From positions 1-6,653 of the forward strand of contig DAORDI010000306.1 in the NCBI GenBank assembly GCA_035345895.1: a stretch of 6,653 nucleotides of DNA. The letters are read 5' to 3'. The notes under the pieces are model-generated. The model did not search any database and was not told where the DNA came from. It saw nothing but the letters and a program-made list of their open reading frames with translations. Position numbers and translations under genes: made by a program. The first letter of the stretch is position 1. Each line of letters starts with the position of its first letter. This DNA is from DAORDI01 sp035345895. Lineage in GTDB: Bacteria > Spirochaetota > Leptospiria > Leptospirales > Leptospiraceae. This document shows positions 1 through 5,943 of this stretch, piece after piece.

Positions 1-193
1 CAGCCGTTCCTGCCCAAAACGCCTAAACTGCGTAAGATGAGTTATTAAACAAGCAATAAGGCTGATAGCCATTTCCTGAGCAGACTTATGAAAAGTTTTT
101 TTGACTTGAAGCGCATATTACTCCCTGAAACAGGAATTGAGTCCATTATTTCAAAGTTACTGTAAAAATCTAATAATCAGGAAAACCAACAAG

Positions 194-223
194 CAGCACT
201 AAAAAAAATATCAGTATGTGCTG
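194..223 (-). terminator. Weak hairpin downstream of the small lipoprotein gene
   Basis: CAGCAC at 194-199 and GTGCTG at 218-223 form a 6-bp inverted repeat, read on the minus strand a few bases after the stop of the lipoprotein gene ending at 227. The 18-nt loop contains a run of eight T on the minus strand, and the sequence after the stem is only mildly T-rich. This is not a classical terminator, but it is the only candidate transcript end for the minus-strand lipoprotein pair. Confidence 0.2.
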
Positions 224-226
224 TTA

Positions 227-457
227 TTATTCGCACCATACTTCCTGCGGTTGGTTGAAACTGAATTTTATATATACCATTTTTTTAGGTTCGCACAAGG
301 AAGATATATCTTCATCTTCATGATAGCCGGATGCTCTCTCCTGTCGAATAGGCACCTTCAGCTTAACTACTTTTGACTCATTAAATTTTGGAGCAAGCTG
401 AACGTCAAAATTTTTGCATCCCAAAATCAAAATCAGAAAAAGGCTTATTTTATACAT
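227..457 (-). CDS. Small putative lipoprotein (76 aa), function unknown
   Basis: The protein begins with Lys at residue 3, a short hydrophobic stretch and LILGC, a good lipobox that would place the acylated cysteine at residue 14. About 62 hydrophilic residues follow, with no domain I recognise. An upstream in-frame ATG at 481 would give 84 residues. I prefer the ATG at 457 because it gives a normal short lipoprotein signal peptide and has AGG six bases upstream. The gene overlaps the end of the preceding minus-strand lipoprotein gene by 13 bp, so the two are probably translated from one transcript. The product should be exported and membrane-anchored. It could be a fast-evolving lineage-specific lipoprotein; the role is unknown. 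Confidence 0.6.
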   Translation of the reverse strand: MYKISLFLILILGCKNFDVQLAPKFNESKVVKLKVPIRQERASGYHEDEDISSLCEPKKMVYIKFSFNQPQEVWCE

Positions 458-768
458 TCTATACCTACTGCTGCAGGACATATCAAAGATGCAGTAATTC
501 CGCAGACAAAGCCAGTAAAAGCACTGTCATACATATTGATAGAGCGAATCCTTTTTCCTGGGCATACAGTATCAGGATTGATATCATTATAAATCGGAAT
601 TATCCAGAAAAGTGTGAACATTCGAATATGAATTTCCTCTGCCTCGCTCACCGTATTGCTTTTAGTAATAATGTATTTATGACTAAAACATGAACTGAAC
701 AAAAAGGACAATATCAGGACTAAGAAAACTTTCTTAAAAATTAACAGCATAGAAAAGGAATAATTCAT
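445..768 (-). CDS. Bor/Iss-like putative lipoprotein (107 aa)
   Basis: Residues 1-27 form a lipoprotein signal peptide: Lys-Lys at 12-13, a long hydrophobic core and FSSC with the acylated Cys at 27. The mature part has four more cysteines (69, 89, 97, 105). Its layout resembles the phage-lambda Bor / E. coli Iss serum-resistance lipoprotein family: a short beta segment, a VCPG motif, a glycine-containing hydrophobic stretch ending in CPAAVG, and a terminal cysteine. Bor family members are about 97 residues, so the length fits. The resemblance is by pattern only; the function in this organism is unknown. The start at 768 has no clear ribosome-binding site, and Met7 (codon ending at 750) is an alternative. 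It is the first gene of a two-gene minus-strand unit and is divergent from the lipoprotein gene starting at 833, 64 bp away. Confidence 0.62.
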   Translation of the reverse strand: MNYSFSMLLIFKKVFLVLILSFLFSSCFSHKYIITKSNTVSEAEEIHIRMFTLFWIIPIYNDINPDTVCPGKRIRSINMYDSAFTGFVCGITASLICPAAVGIECIK

Positions 769-832
769 TGGTTATTTTTCTGCAAGAACATTTTTTATTT
801 ACAGAAAAAGCATATATGAAGATAAACTTCTT

Positions 833-1351
833 ATGAAAAGAAATATTGCCCTTTGTATAATCTCTGTTTTGGTTTCCCCTCTTCTGAATTGTGCTACCGG
901 AATTCGAAGCGCAATGTACGAATATATGGCCACAAAAGAAATCAAAGCCGCTCAACCGCTTGGAGAATCAATTTATGTAGATTTCGTCGAAGGAGCTGAT
1001 AAGAATAATCTTCTTACAAATATAGAAATTACCAAAGCACTGCGCAGTTCTCTGCTTGGAGGGAAATTTTTCAAAGAATTGAATCCTAAGGAGGGTGATG
1101 ATTTTGATCTGAAGACCAACATTATAAAAATAGACAACCCCGGTTTTGGCGCTGCTTTTACAATCAATTCAGAGATTAAGTATTCGATTTACAGAAAAAA
1201 GACTTTAATTAAAGAATTTACAGTCATTCAAAAAGGCGAAGCCTCTGCAAGTGAAGAATTCGTCGGATTTAAAAGGCTTGTACTTGCATACGAAAGAAGC
1301 ATTCAAAATAATATTAAAGACTTCTTAAAAGAATTAAACAGGATGAATTAA
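833..1351 (+). CDS. Putative lipoprotein (172 aa), function unknown
   Basis: The N-terminus has Lys-Arg at 2-3, a hydrophobic core and SPLLNC, a relaxed spirochaete-type lipobox with the acylated Cys at residue 20 followed by Ala-Thr-Gly. The rest looks like a compact alpha/beta domain: a beta strand at about 46-52 (IYVDFV), a helix with ITKALRSSLL at about 66-75, beta strands including DFDLKTNIIKI and SEIKYSIYR, and a C-terminal amphipathic helix (about 150-170). This order recalls small envelope-associated lipoproteins that assist transport or assembly systems, but I cannot name a family. The ATG at 833 is the only start that keeps the whole signal peptide; its ribosome-binding site is weak. 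No neighbour on this strand is close, so it is probably transcribed alone from the short divergent intergenic region. Confidence 0.65.
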   Translation: MKRNIALCIISVLVSPLLNCATGIRSAMYEYMATKEIKAAQPLGESIYVDFVEGADKNNLLTNIEITKALRSSLLGGKFFKELNPKEGDDFDLKTNIIKIDNPGFGAAFTINSEIKYSIYRKKTLIKEFTVIQKGEASASEEFVGFKRLVLAYERSIQNNIKDFLKELNRMN

Positions 1352-1355
1352 ACTT

Positions 1356-1389
1356 CTTGTGAAGGATGTTTACCATAAAATTTCACAAG
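1356..1389 (+). terminator. Inverted repeat after the 172-aa lipoprotein gene
   Basis: CTTGTGAA at 1356-1363 pairs perfectly with TTCACAAG at 1382-1389 around an 18-nt loop, starting 5 bp after the stop codon. The following bases are pyrimidine-rich (a CTTCTTTTT tract lies about 13 bp further on) but there is no immediate U-run. The position suggests a weak or factor-assisted terminator; it could also be an mRNA 3'-end stabilising hairpin. Confidence 0.3.
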
Positions 1390-1484
1390 GACTTTCCAGA
1401 CTTCTTTTTGGAGTAAGGTCAGATCAGTTCCTTTTCTGGCAAATAATTCTTGCTTTGCGAGTATGCCCTTAAAACAATAAGAAA

Positions 1485-1504
1485 GTTCTGAACTTATTCA
1501 GAAC
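1485..1504. repeat. Perfect hairpin upstream of the DUF2237 operon
   Basis: GTTCTGAA at 1485-1492 and TTCAGAAC at 1497-1504 form a perfect 8-bp stem with a 4-base CTTA loop, ending 24 bp before the ATG at 1529. It sits where the -35 region of the operon promoter would be. It could be a regulator-binding dyad, or the stem of a terminator whose tail (ACTTTATATAT) is only partly T-rich. The sequence cannot decide between these. Confidence 0.4.
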
Positions 1505-1521
1505 CGACTTTATATATAGGA
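1487..1521 (+). promoter_or_regulatory. Possible promoter and ribosome-binding site of the DUF2237 operon
   Basis: A TATATA stretch at 1511-1516 could serve as a -10 box, with a poor -35 candidate (TTCTGA at 1487-1492) 18 bp upstream inside the hairpin. AGGA at 1518-1521 lies 7 bases before the ATG at 1529 and is a good Shine-Dalgarno site that fixes that start. If the -10 box were used, the transcript would begin very near the ribosome-binding site, so the promoter assignment is tentative; the ribosome-binding site is the firmer part. Confidence 0.3.
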
Positions 1522-1528
1522 TTTTACA

Positions 1529-1903
1529 ATGGAAATGGACAAGTCTGTCAATGTATTCGGGGAAAAACTGATCCCCTGCTCTTTTCAGCCAGTCACCGGA
1601 TTTTTCAGAAATGGATGCTGTGATACAAATGCATCGGACCTGGGATCTCATACAGTCTGTGTTGAACTTACAGAAAGCTTCCTTGGTTTTTCTAAATCCA
1701 GAGGAAATGATTTAAGCACACCTATGCCGCAGTGGGATTTTCCAGGACTGAAAGAAGGTGATCAGTGGTGTCTCTGTGCAGAGAGATGGCTGGAAGCATA
1801 CCGCGAAGGGATGGCACCTAAGGTTCACTTAAAATCCACTCATAAGAAGGCTTTGGAAATCATTCCTCTGGAAACTTTGGAAAGATTTGCAGTGGATGAG
1901 TGA
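1529..1903 (+). CDS. DUF2237 family protein (COG3651)
   Basis: This 124-residue protein matches the DUF2237 family over almost its full length. Family hallmarks are visible in order: NVFG at 8-11, PCSF...TGFFRNGCC at 16-31, D37-x-G-x-H-T-V-C44, GNDLSTP at 59-65, FPGLKEGDQWCLC at 71-83, ERW at 85-87, APKVHL and STHKKAL. Cysteines 17, 30, 31, 44, 81 and 83, with His41 and Asp residues, are numerous for such a short cytoplasmic protein. They could form a metal site or disulfides, but that is inference, as the family has no established biochemical role. The family is normally about 110-130 residues, so the gene is complete. Its last 8 bp overlap the start of the diiron-type gene, implying translational coupling, so the DUF2237 protein probably works with that enzyme. 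Confidence 0.9.
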   Translation: MEMDKSVNVFGEKLIPCSFQPVTGFFRNGCCDTNASDLGSHTVCVELTESFLGFSKSRGNDLSTPMPQWDFPGLKEGDQWCLCAERWLEAYREGMAPKVHLKSTHKKALEIIPLETLERFAVDE

Positions 1904-4013
1904 ACTGAAATATCTGAGTTCCAAAACCCTGTTTTCAGATCTTCTGAACAGGAACTTGCATTTAAATGATCCGCTAAGATCTGTACTTCTGATCTATGAA
2001 GACAGACTTGAACCTTCATTCCCTGAAAACCTGACTGAGTTCAAAAAAAGGCTCTCAGAAATTCAATCTCAAAAACGGAAGTCTGTCCAGGCAGAATCTG
2101 AAAAAGAAACGCTGATTCATTTCACACCTTCTGCTTTTCTGTACGGCTCCTGGCTCCTTCCCCTTCAGAGAATCCCTTTTTCATACAGTGAAACAGGACA
2201 GACTGCTCTTCATTCCATACAGCTTTTTAACGGCAGTACAGACAACCCGATTCAAAGGGTTCAAAAATACAGATCCATTCTTTTTTCTCAGGAAATATAC
2301 ATACCTTCATTATTCAGTGCTGATTTCATTCAGGACAGACGTTTCACTGAGGCTGACTTTCATTATGCAATCCCTTCTCTGCTTTTTGAAAAATGCACGG
2401 AAAATGACTCACCCGAAATACTCGGTTATCATTCTGCAAAAATGTTCTTTGGACTTCCTCTCTGTGTTGAACAGTCACTTCCGATCCGATGGTTCAGCAC
2501 TGATGAAGAAAATACTCTTTCTCAATCAGCGTTCAGAATGATTGAGTCTGTCCAAAAAAAGGATTCTGAATTCTGGAGACGGCTCTGGAACGGTGTCATA
2601 ATCTGCATTCTTTCTGAAGAAGAATGGATCAGATCTCTCTCATTCAAAAGAAAGACTTCTCTCTGGGACAGAATGGAAGAAATTCTGAAATCCAAGTTTG
2701 AACACTCCTCAGGATATCATGATAGAATAATTATGGATGGAAAATCTCTGGATGAATGGATGCGCTCAGGAAATATAAGGAATTTTCTGGAAAATCTTTC
2801 TGTTTCTGACTGGGTTGTTCCTGGAAATCCGGAAAAAAGTCCTCTTTTTTCTTCTTCGGTTTCCTTCGGCGGAAAAATGTTCGGCATATTCACGGAGAAA
2901 GAACTGATGACTGTCTCAGGATGGATCTCTCTCCTGAAAGAAAACCCTTCTCCTCAATGGAACAGTTCAATAGAAAGAAAATATACATATAATTTAAATA
3001 TTTACATTAAAGATTTTGATGCGCACACTGTCTTCAGGATGCCTGCCGCCGATTCAAGAAAAATCATTTTTCATAAAAGGAAAAAGAAATCAGATTCACT
3101 CAATCCCAGAAAACTGATGCAGAAGCTTGTACAGAAGCAGAATTTTCCAGAATCAGTCAGCGAATCAAGACTGTATATAAAAAATATGCTGATGAAGACC
3201 GAAAAGAAAATGAATTCCGGAAAACTGAAAAAAGAAAATCTGATTCCTTTTCAGAAGGACACTCTTCAAAACTGGCTTAAAAGGAGAATGGATGAACAGG
3301 TGAATAAAAATCTGCCTCTCAGCGGAGAATTTCTGGGAAAAGCAGTCTCCCGTGCAGATGCAGTATGGGTTCTTCTGCAGCTTGCCCCTGCTTCTCTTGC
3401 AGACGGGGGATGGCTTCAGAGAATTTCATCATCAGAATTGTCAGATTCTGCAGAAACAGGAATTCTGCATGAAATTTACAGAGATGAACTCGGTTCAGGA
3501 ATTCTGGATCAGCATCATGGAATCATAATGAAAAACATCCTGAAGGAATGCGGGAAAGAACTGCCTTCAATTGATTCGGATGAATTTTATCAGGATAAGG
3601 AGATTATAGATGCAGCCTTTAATATGCCCGCATACTGGCTTTCTCTTTCAGAACACCAGAAAGAGTTTTTTCCGGAACTTCTTGGGCTCAATCTTGCAGT
3701 CGAAATCGCCGGGCTCGGAAAAGGATACGGTTTAATGATCGATTTCCTGAAATTTCACGGGATAAATCCCTATTTTTTCAGTCTTCACAATACGATTGAC
3801 AATGCTGCTTCCGGTCATACTGCACTATCGATCAGAGCAATTCAGTCCTGGACTGATTCAGTACTGAAGCTGAACTCTGATCTGGAACCGGACTGGAAGA
3901 GAATCTGGACAGGCTTTTATTCTTATGAAACAGCCGGACGTCCTCTTACAATTGCTTTTCTGAAGAAATTCGGATGGAAAGTCCTTCTTCAAAAAATCAA
4001 ATCACTGTGGTGA
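1896..4013 (+). CDS. Iron-containing redox enzyme family protein (haem-oxygenase-like diiron domain, C-terminal)
   Basis: A large protein (705 residues from the ATG at 1896; a TTG at 1887 would add three). The C-terminal 220 residues show the haem-oxygenase-like diiron pattern (Haem_oxygenas_2): an LAPASLADGGWLQ segment (about 496-508), then E-I-Y-R-D-E531-L-G with H540/H541 ten residues on, then PELLGLNLAVE603, then H631-x3-D635-x5-H641. E531, H541, E603, D635 and H641, perhaps with H631, are candidate iron ligands, so the domain should bind two irons and activate oxygen. Superfamily members include UndA, SznF and BesC, which oxidise fatty acids or amino-acid derivatives. The roughly 390 N-terminal residues match no domain I know. 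A Lys/Arg-rich linker lies at about 390-475. No signal peptide or membrane segment is evident, so it is probably cytoplasmic. Overlap with the DUF2237 stop (ATGAGTGA) indicates coupled translation. The substrate is unknown. Confidence 0.8.
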   Translation: MSELKYLSSKTLFSDLLNRNLHLNDPLRSVLLIYEDRLEPSFPENLTEFKKRLSEIQSQKRKSVQAESEKETLIHFTPSAFLYGSWLLPLQRIPFSYSETGQTALHSIQLFNGSTDNPIQRVQKYRSILFSQEIYIPSLFSADFIQDRRFTEADFHYAIPSLLFEKCTENDSPEILGYHSAKMFFGLPLCVEQSLPIRWFSTDEENTLSQSAFRMIESVQKKDSEFWRRLWNGVIICILSEEEWIRSLSFKRKTSLWDRMEEILKSKFEHSSGYHDRIIMDGKSLDEWMRSGNIRNFLENLSVSDWVVPGNPEKSPLFSSSVSFGGKMFGIFTEKELMTVSGWISLLKENPSPQWNSSIERKYTYNLNIYIKDFDAHTVFRMPAADSRKIIFHKRKKKSDSLNPRKLMQKLVQKQNFPESVSESRLYIKNMLMKTEKKMNSGKLKKENLIPFQKDTLQNWLKRRMDEQVNKNLPLSGEFLGKAVSRADAVWVLLQLAPASLADGGWLQRISSSELSDSAETGILHEIYRDELGSGILDQHHGIIMKNILKECGKELPSIDSDEFYQDKEIIDAAFNMPAYWLSLSEHQKEFFPELLGLNLAVEIAGLGKGYGLMIDFLKFHGINPYFFSLHNTIDNAASGHTALSIRAIQSWTDSVLKLNSDLEPDWKRIWTGFYSYETAGRPLTIAFLKKFGWKVLLQKIKSLW

Positions 4014-4017
4014 AACT

Positions 4018-4557
4018 ATGCCTACAATATTCGCTCATTCTCTGATTCCCGCTTCCTTGAAATTCGCTCTGCAGAAGGAGCTTGTCTCCGGCAGACTTTT
4101 CGCCCTTGGAATTCTTGCCTCAGTGATTCCTGACCTGGACGTGATTGCTTTCAAATTTGGAATTCCTTACGGTTCACAGTGGGGGCACAGGGGGTTCACT
4201 CATTCCATTTTCTTTGCATTCTGTCTTGCTATTGCAGCATCTGCCGCCGCAAAATATTTCCTCTCCGGAAGGCTGACAGCATTTGTATATATTTTTATAT
4301 CTTCTGTATCCCATCCAATTCTAGATTCATTTACAAACGGCGGCAAGGGCTGTGCTCTCTATTGGCCTTTCAGAACAGAAAGGATCTTTTTTTCCTGGAG
4401 ACCGATAGAGGTATCTCCGATCGGAGCCAATTTCTTCAGCGAAAGAGGTCTCGCTGTAATTTATTCCGAGATCTGCTGGGTGGGATTGCCTGTATTTTTG
4501 ATGAGTATTCTGGTGTATATTATAAATAAGATGTATTTAAGATTCAGAAGAGGCTGA
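4018..4557 (+). CDS. YdjM/DUF457-type membrane-bound metal-dependent hydrolase
   Basis: The 179-residue product carries the signature motifs of the YdjM (DUF457, LexA-binding inner-membrane hydrolase-like) family: an N-terminal H7-S-L-I-P, PDLD at 38-41, GHRGFTHS at 56-63 and SHPILDSFTNGG at 98-109. His7, Asp39/Asp41, His57, His62, His99 and Asp103 are the likely metal ligands. Hydrophobic segments at about 24-38, 63-82, 86-100 and 152-169 fit a small multi-pass inner-membrane protein with the active site at the membrane face. Size matches the family (about 170-200). The ATG lies 4 bp after the stop of the diiron-type gene, with GGTG just upstream, so it belongs to the same operon. Family members are thought to be hydrolases, possibly acting on lipid-linked substrates; the actual reaction is not established. 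It converges on the next gene with only 2 bp between stops. Confidence 0.85.
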   Translation: MPTIFAHSLIPASLKFALQKELVSGRLFALGILASVIPDLDVIAFKFGIPYGSQWGHRGFTHSIFFAFCLAIAASAAAKYFLSGRLTAFVYIFISSVSHPILDSFTNGGKGCALYWPFRTERIFFSWRPIEVSPIGANFFSERGLAVIYSEICWVGLPVFLMSILVYIINKMYLRFRRG

Positions 4558-4559
4558 CT

Positions 4560-5453
4560 TCACTCCCCGTAAATCACGAATGGTGACCAGTAGAATGGAT
4601 CCTTATATTTGTCGTCGGTTCCGTAAATTTCCTTCAGAGAAGCCTGAAGTGCCTTGTTTGCTTTCAGATCCTTTTTACTGAGAATATAATGATGATAGAA
4701 CTTCTTGAAGAAAAGCATTGTGCCGTGGTCATCTACAGACCAGAGAGTTGCCAGCACATTCTTTGCACCTCCCATCAGAAATGCCTGCGGCAGACCCACC
4801 ATTCCTTCTCCGGCCCGTATTGTTCCCAGTGATGTTTCGCAGGCACTCATCACGAGAAGGTCTGTTTTTAGATCCAGTTCTGCTACATCTCCCATTTTCA
4901 GAAAACCGTCTTTCTCCAAATGACCTTCTGTCTTCTCGTAAGATTCCAGTTCCTCCTTCCTGAAGGACAGTGCATTTTCTCTTTTCTTTCCCTTATCTCC
5001 CTGGTGTTTCGCTACAATTCTTTCTGAAGCCAGAGCCTCCAGTTCTGATTTCAGTTTCAATAACTTCGCACCTTTCTCAGAATCCACGCCTCCATGACTT
5101 AGAGCATATTTCAGATTAAAATTCTCAGAAACAGAGAGACCTCTCATCTTCTCACTCACTTCCAAGGCCCTGTCAAACTGTTCCGATTCCAAGTAGAGTT
5201 TTTTCAGTTCTCTGAATACATCCAGAAATCTTTCTGTGAATGCTTCTTTGTCCTTACCCATCTCGGATCTAAATTTCAGAATCAGATCCATTGCCTGGTT
5301 TAAAGAATGGATGCCCATTTCTGGCTTATCTTGTAGAAGATAGACATTTTTCAAAATAATATAAGCATTGATATAACTGTCTTGTTCTTCTGATTTTTCA
5401 AATATTCGAATAGATTTTTGTAGGAACTCAATGGATTTATTGGCACTCTTCAA
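4560..5453 (-). CDS. TPR/CHAT-domain protein remnant lacking the catalytic-His half
   Basis: CHAT domains are caspase-like peptidase domains with a His-Cys dyad. The C-terminal third is canonical: DGFLKMGDV at 182-190, LLVMSACETSLG with catalytic Cys205, GEGMVGLPQAF, AKNVLATLWSVDD at 230-242, and YWSPFVIYGE at the end. Residues 1-115 look like tetratricopeptide helices ending in the EKMRGLSVSENF segment that normally precedes CHAT. In complete proteins roughly 200 or more residues, including the ATHG motif with the catalytic His, lie between the pre-CHAT helix and DGFL; here only about ten residues (172-181) separate them. The only starts are internal: a TTG at 5453 follows a stop seven codons upstream, and there is no ribosome-binding site. 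I infer a 5'-truncated, internally deleted relic, though the frame is still open. An intact protein would be a protease, possibly in defence or cell-death signalling. Confidence 0.75.
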   Translation of the reverse strand: MKSANKSIEFLQKSIRIFEKSEEQDSYINAYIILKNVYLLQDKPEMGIHSLNQAMDLILKFRSEMGKDKEAFTERFLDVFRELKKLYLESEQFDRALEVSEKMRGLSVSENFNLKYALSHGGVDSEKGAKLLKLKSELEALASERIVAKHQGDKGKKRENALSFRKEELESYEKTEGHLEKDGFLKMGDVAELDLKTDLLVMSACETSLGTIRAGEGMVGLPQAFLMGGAKNVLATLWSVDDHGTMLFFKKFYHHYILSKKDLKANKALQASLKEIYGTDDKYKDPFYWSPFVIYGE

Positions 5454-5554
5454 ATGGCGGAGCTGAGAAAGTTACGGATCGAAGCTCGCAAGGAAATTTT
5501 TTTCTGATTTAGGTGGGACAGCGACTTAGAAATTTTGCAGATAAGCAATGTATT

Positions 5555-5562
5555 GATTTTTT
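5555..5562. repeat. 8-bp target-site duplication, left copy
   Basis: GATTTTTT directly abuts the left terminal inverted repeat of the element starting at 5563. The identical 8-mer abuts the right end at 5721-5728. The low-complexity T-run reduces its weight, but position and length are exact. Confidence 0.75.
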
Positions 5563-5720
5563 GTAACTACTCAGCCTAGCGGCAGCAGCTTCCGCACTTG
5601 CGTCGTAGTTACTGTTTTACGGGGGCCTACCGGCGGTTTCGCAAACTTAGAAGCTGCTAAGGGCTTCGCACTTGAAAATCCCATCAAAATTCCAAATGAA
5701 AACATACGCTGAGTAGTTAC
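5563..5720. mobile_element. 158-bp non-coding MITE, probably IS66-family derived
   Basis: The ends are a perfect 13-bp inverted repeat, GTAACTACTCAGC at 5563-5575 and its reverse complement at 5708-5720. They are flanked by an exact 8-bp direct repeat, GATTTTTT. There is no transposase gene, so the element is a miniature inverted-repeat transposable element moved in trans. IS66-family elements are known for termini starting GTAA and for 8-bp target duplications, so this is the likely parent family (inference). Inside, AGCAGCTTC (5584-5592) and GAAGCTGCT (5650-5658) form a second 9-bp inverted pair. A third partial copy of the end sequence, GTAGTTAC, occurs at 5605-5612. A near-direct repeat (CTTCCGCACTTG / CTTCGCACTTG) is also present. 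The interior is more GC-rich than its surroundings. It lies upstream of the truncated CHAT gene, between it and the Uma2 gene. Confidence 0.85.
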
Positions 5721-5728
5721 GATTTTTT
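5721..5728. repeat. 8-bp target-site duplication, right copy
   Basis: GATTTTTT immediately follows the right terminal inverted repeat and matches 5555-5562 exactly in the same orientation. Confidence 0.75.
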
Positions 5729-5859
5729 AACTGATTCTGTTCCAACTGCAGATGACCTTCTGTTATTGATGCTTTAAGATTTCTCTTCACAGACTCGGAA
5801 ACTGTTCATCGAAATGACAACGGGACTATTTAACATCCCGAAGCATAGTTTTATTAAAG

Positions 5860-5871
5860 AGCCTTCAGGCT
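5860..5871 (-). terminator. Weak hairpin downstream of the Uma2 gene
   Basis: AGCCTTCAGGCT is a small inverted repeat (AGCCT/AGGCT). On the minus strand it is followed by CTTTAATAAAA, about 70 bp after the Uma2 stop. The stem is very short, so this is only a possible terminator for that gene. Confidence 0.2.
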
Positions 5872-5943
5872 GAGAGGAAATTTTGGGTTGGATCTGAACT
5901 GGAGAGAAAATAGAATCCTTTATGAAATTCAGATCTCCAAAAA

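Larger units (their letters stand above)
5454..5943. other. Gene-free accessory stretch carrying a MITE
   Basis: No credible gene was found on either strand in these 490 bases. It holds the 158-bp inverted-repeat element at 5563-5720 and its 8-bp flanking repeat. The remainder (5454-5554 and 5729-5943) has stops in all frames and probably includes eroded upstream sequence of the truncated CHAT gene, but I could not align it to a known protein. A short minus-strand open stretch at about 5730-5805 (reading KRNLKASITEGHLQLEQNQ) is the only coding-like piece and is too short to call. Confidence 0.6.

Noticed and set aside
1..72. Open frames at the left edge: minus strand from ATG at 72 running off position 1, and plus strand 1-48 ending in PKLRKMSY
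   Set aside because: Both are very short, overlap each other on opposite strands, and match no family I recognise; an edge fragment of this length cannot be supported.
768..832. Sigma-70-type promoters in the divergent lipoprotein intergenic region
   Set aside because: TTTACA at 798-803 and TATATG at 813-818 are spaced only 9 bp apart, and other pairs are no better; no convincing promoter could be placed.
1469..1651. 60-codon minus-strand open frame
   Set aside because: It overlaps the well-supported DUF2237 gene on the opposite strand and has no domain or ribosome-binding site.
2188..2541. 117-codon plus-strand open frame inside the diiron-type gene
   Set aside because: It is an out-of-frame shadow of the large coding sequence with no recognisable motif.
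4705..4963. Two plus-strand open frames opposite the CHAT gene
   Set aside because: They are antisense shadows of the conserved SACETS/LWSVDD coding region.
4920..5763. A 12-bp direct repeat ATGACCTTCTGT at 4920-4931 and 5752-5763, possibly a recombination footprint of the CHAT deletion
   Set aside because: About one shared 12-mer pair is expected by chance in a window this size, and the surrounding bases do not extend the match.
5821..5840. CGGGA...TCCCG inverted repeat as a terminator
   Set aside because: A 5-bp stem with a 10-nt AT-rich loop and no T tract on either strand is too weak.
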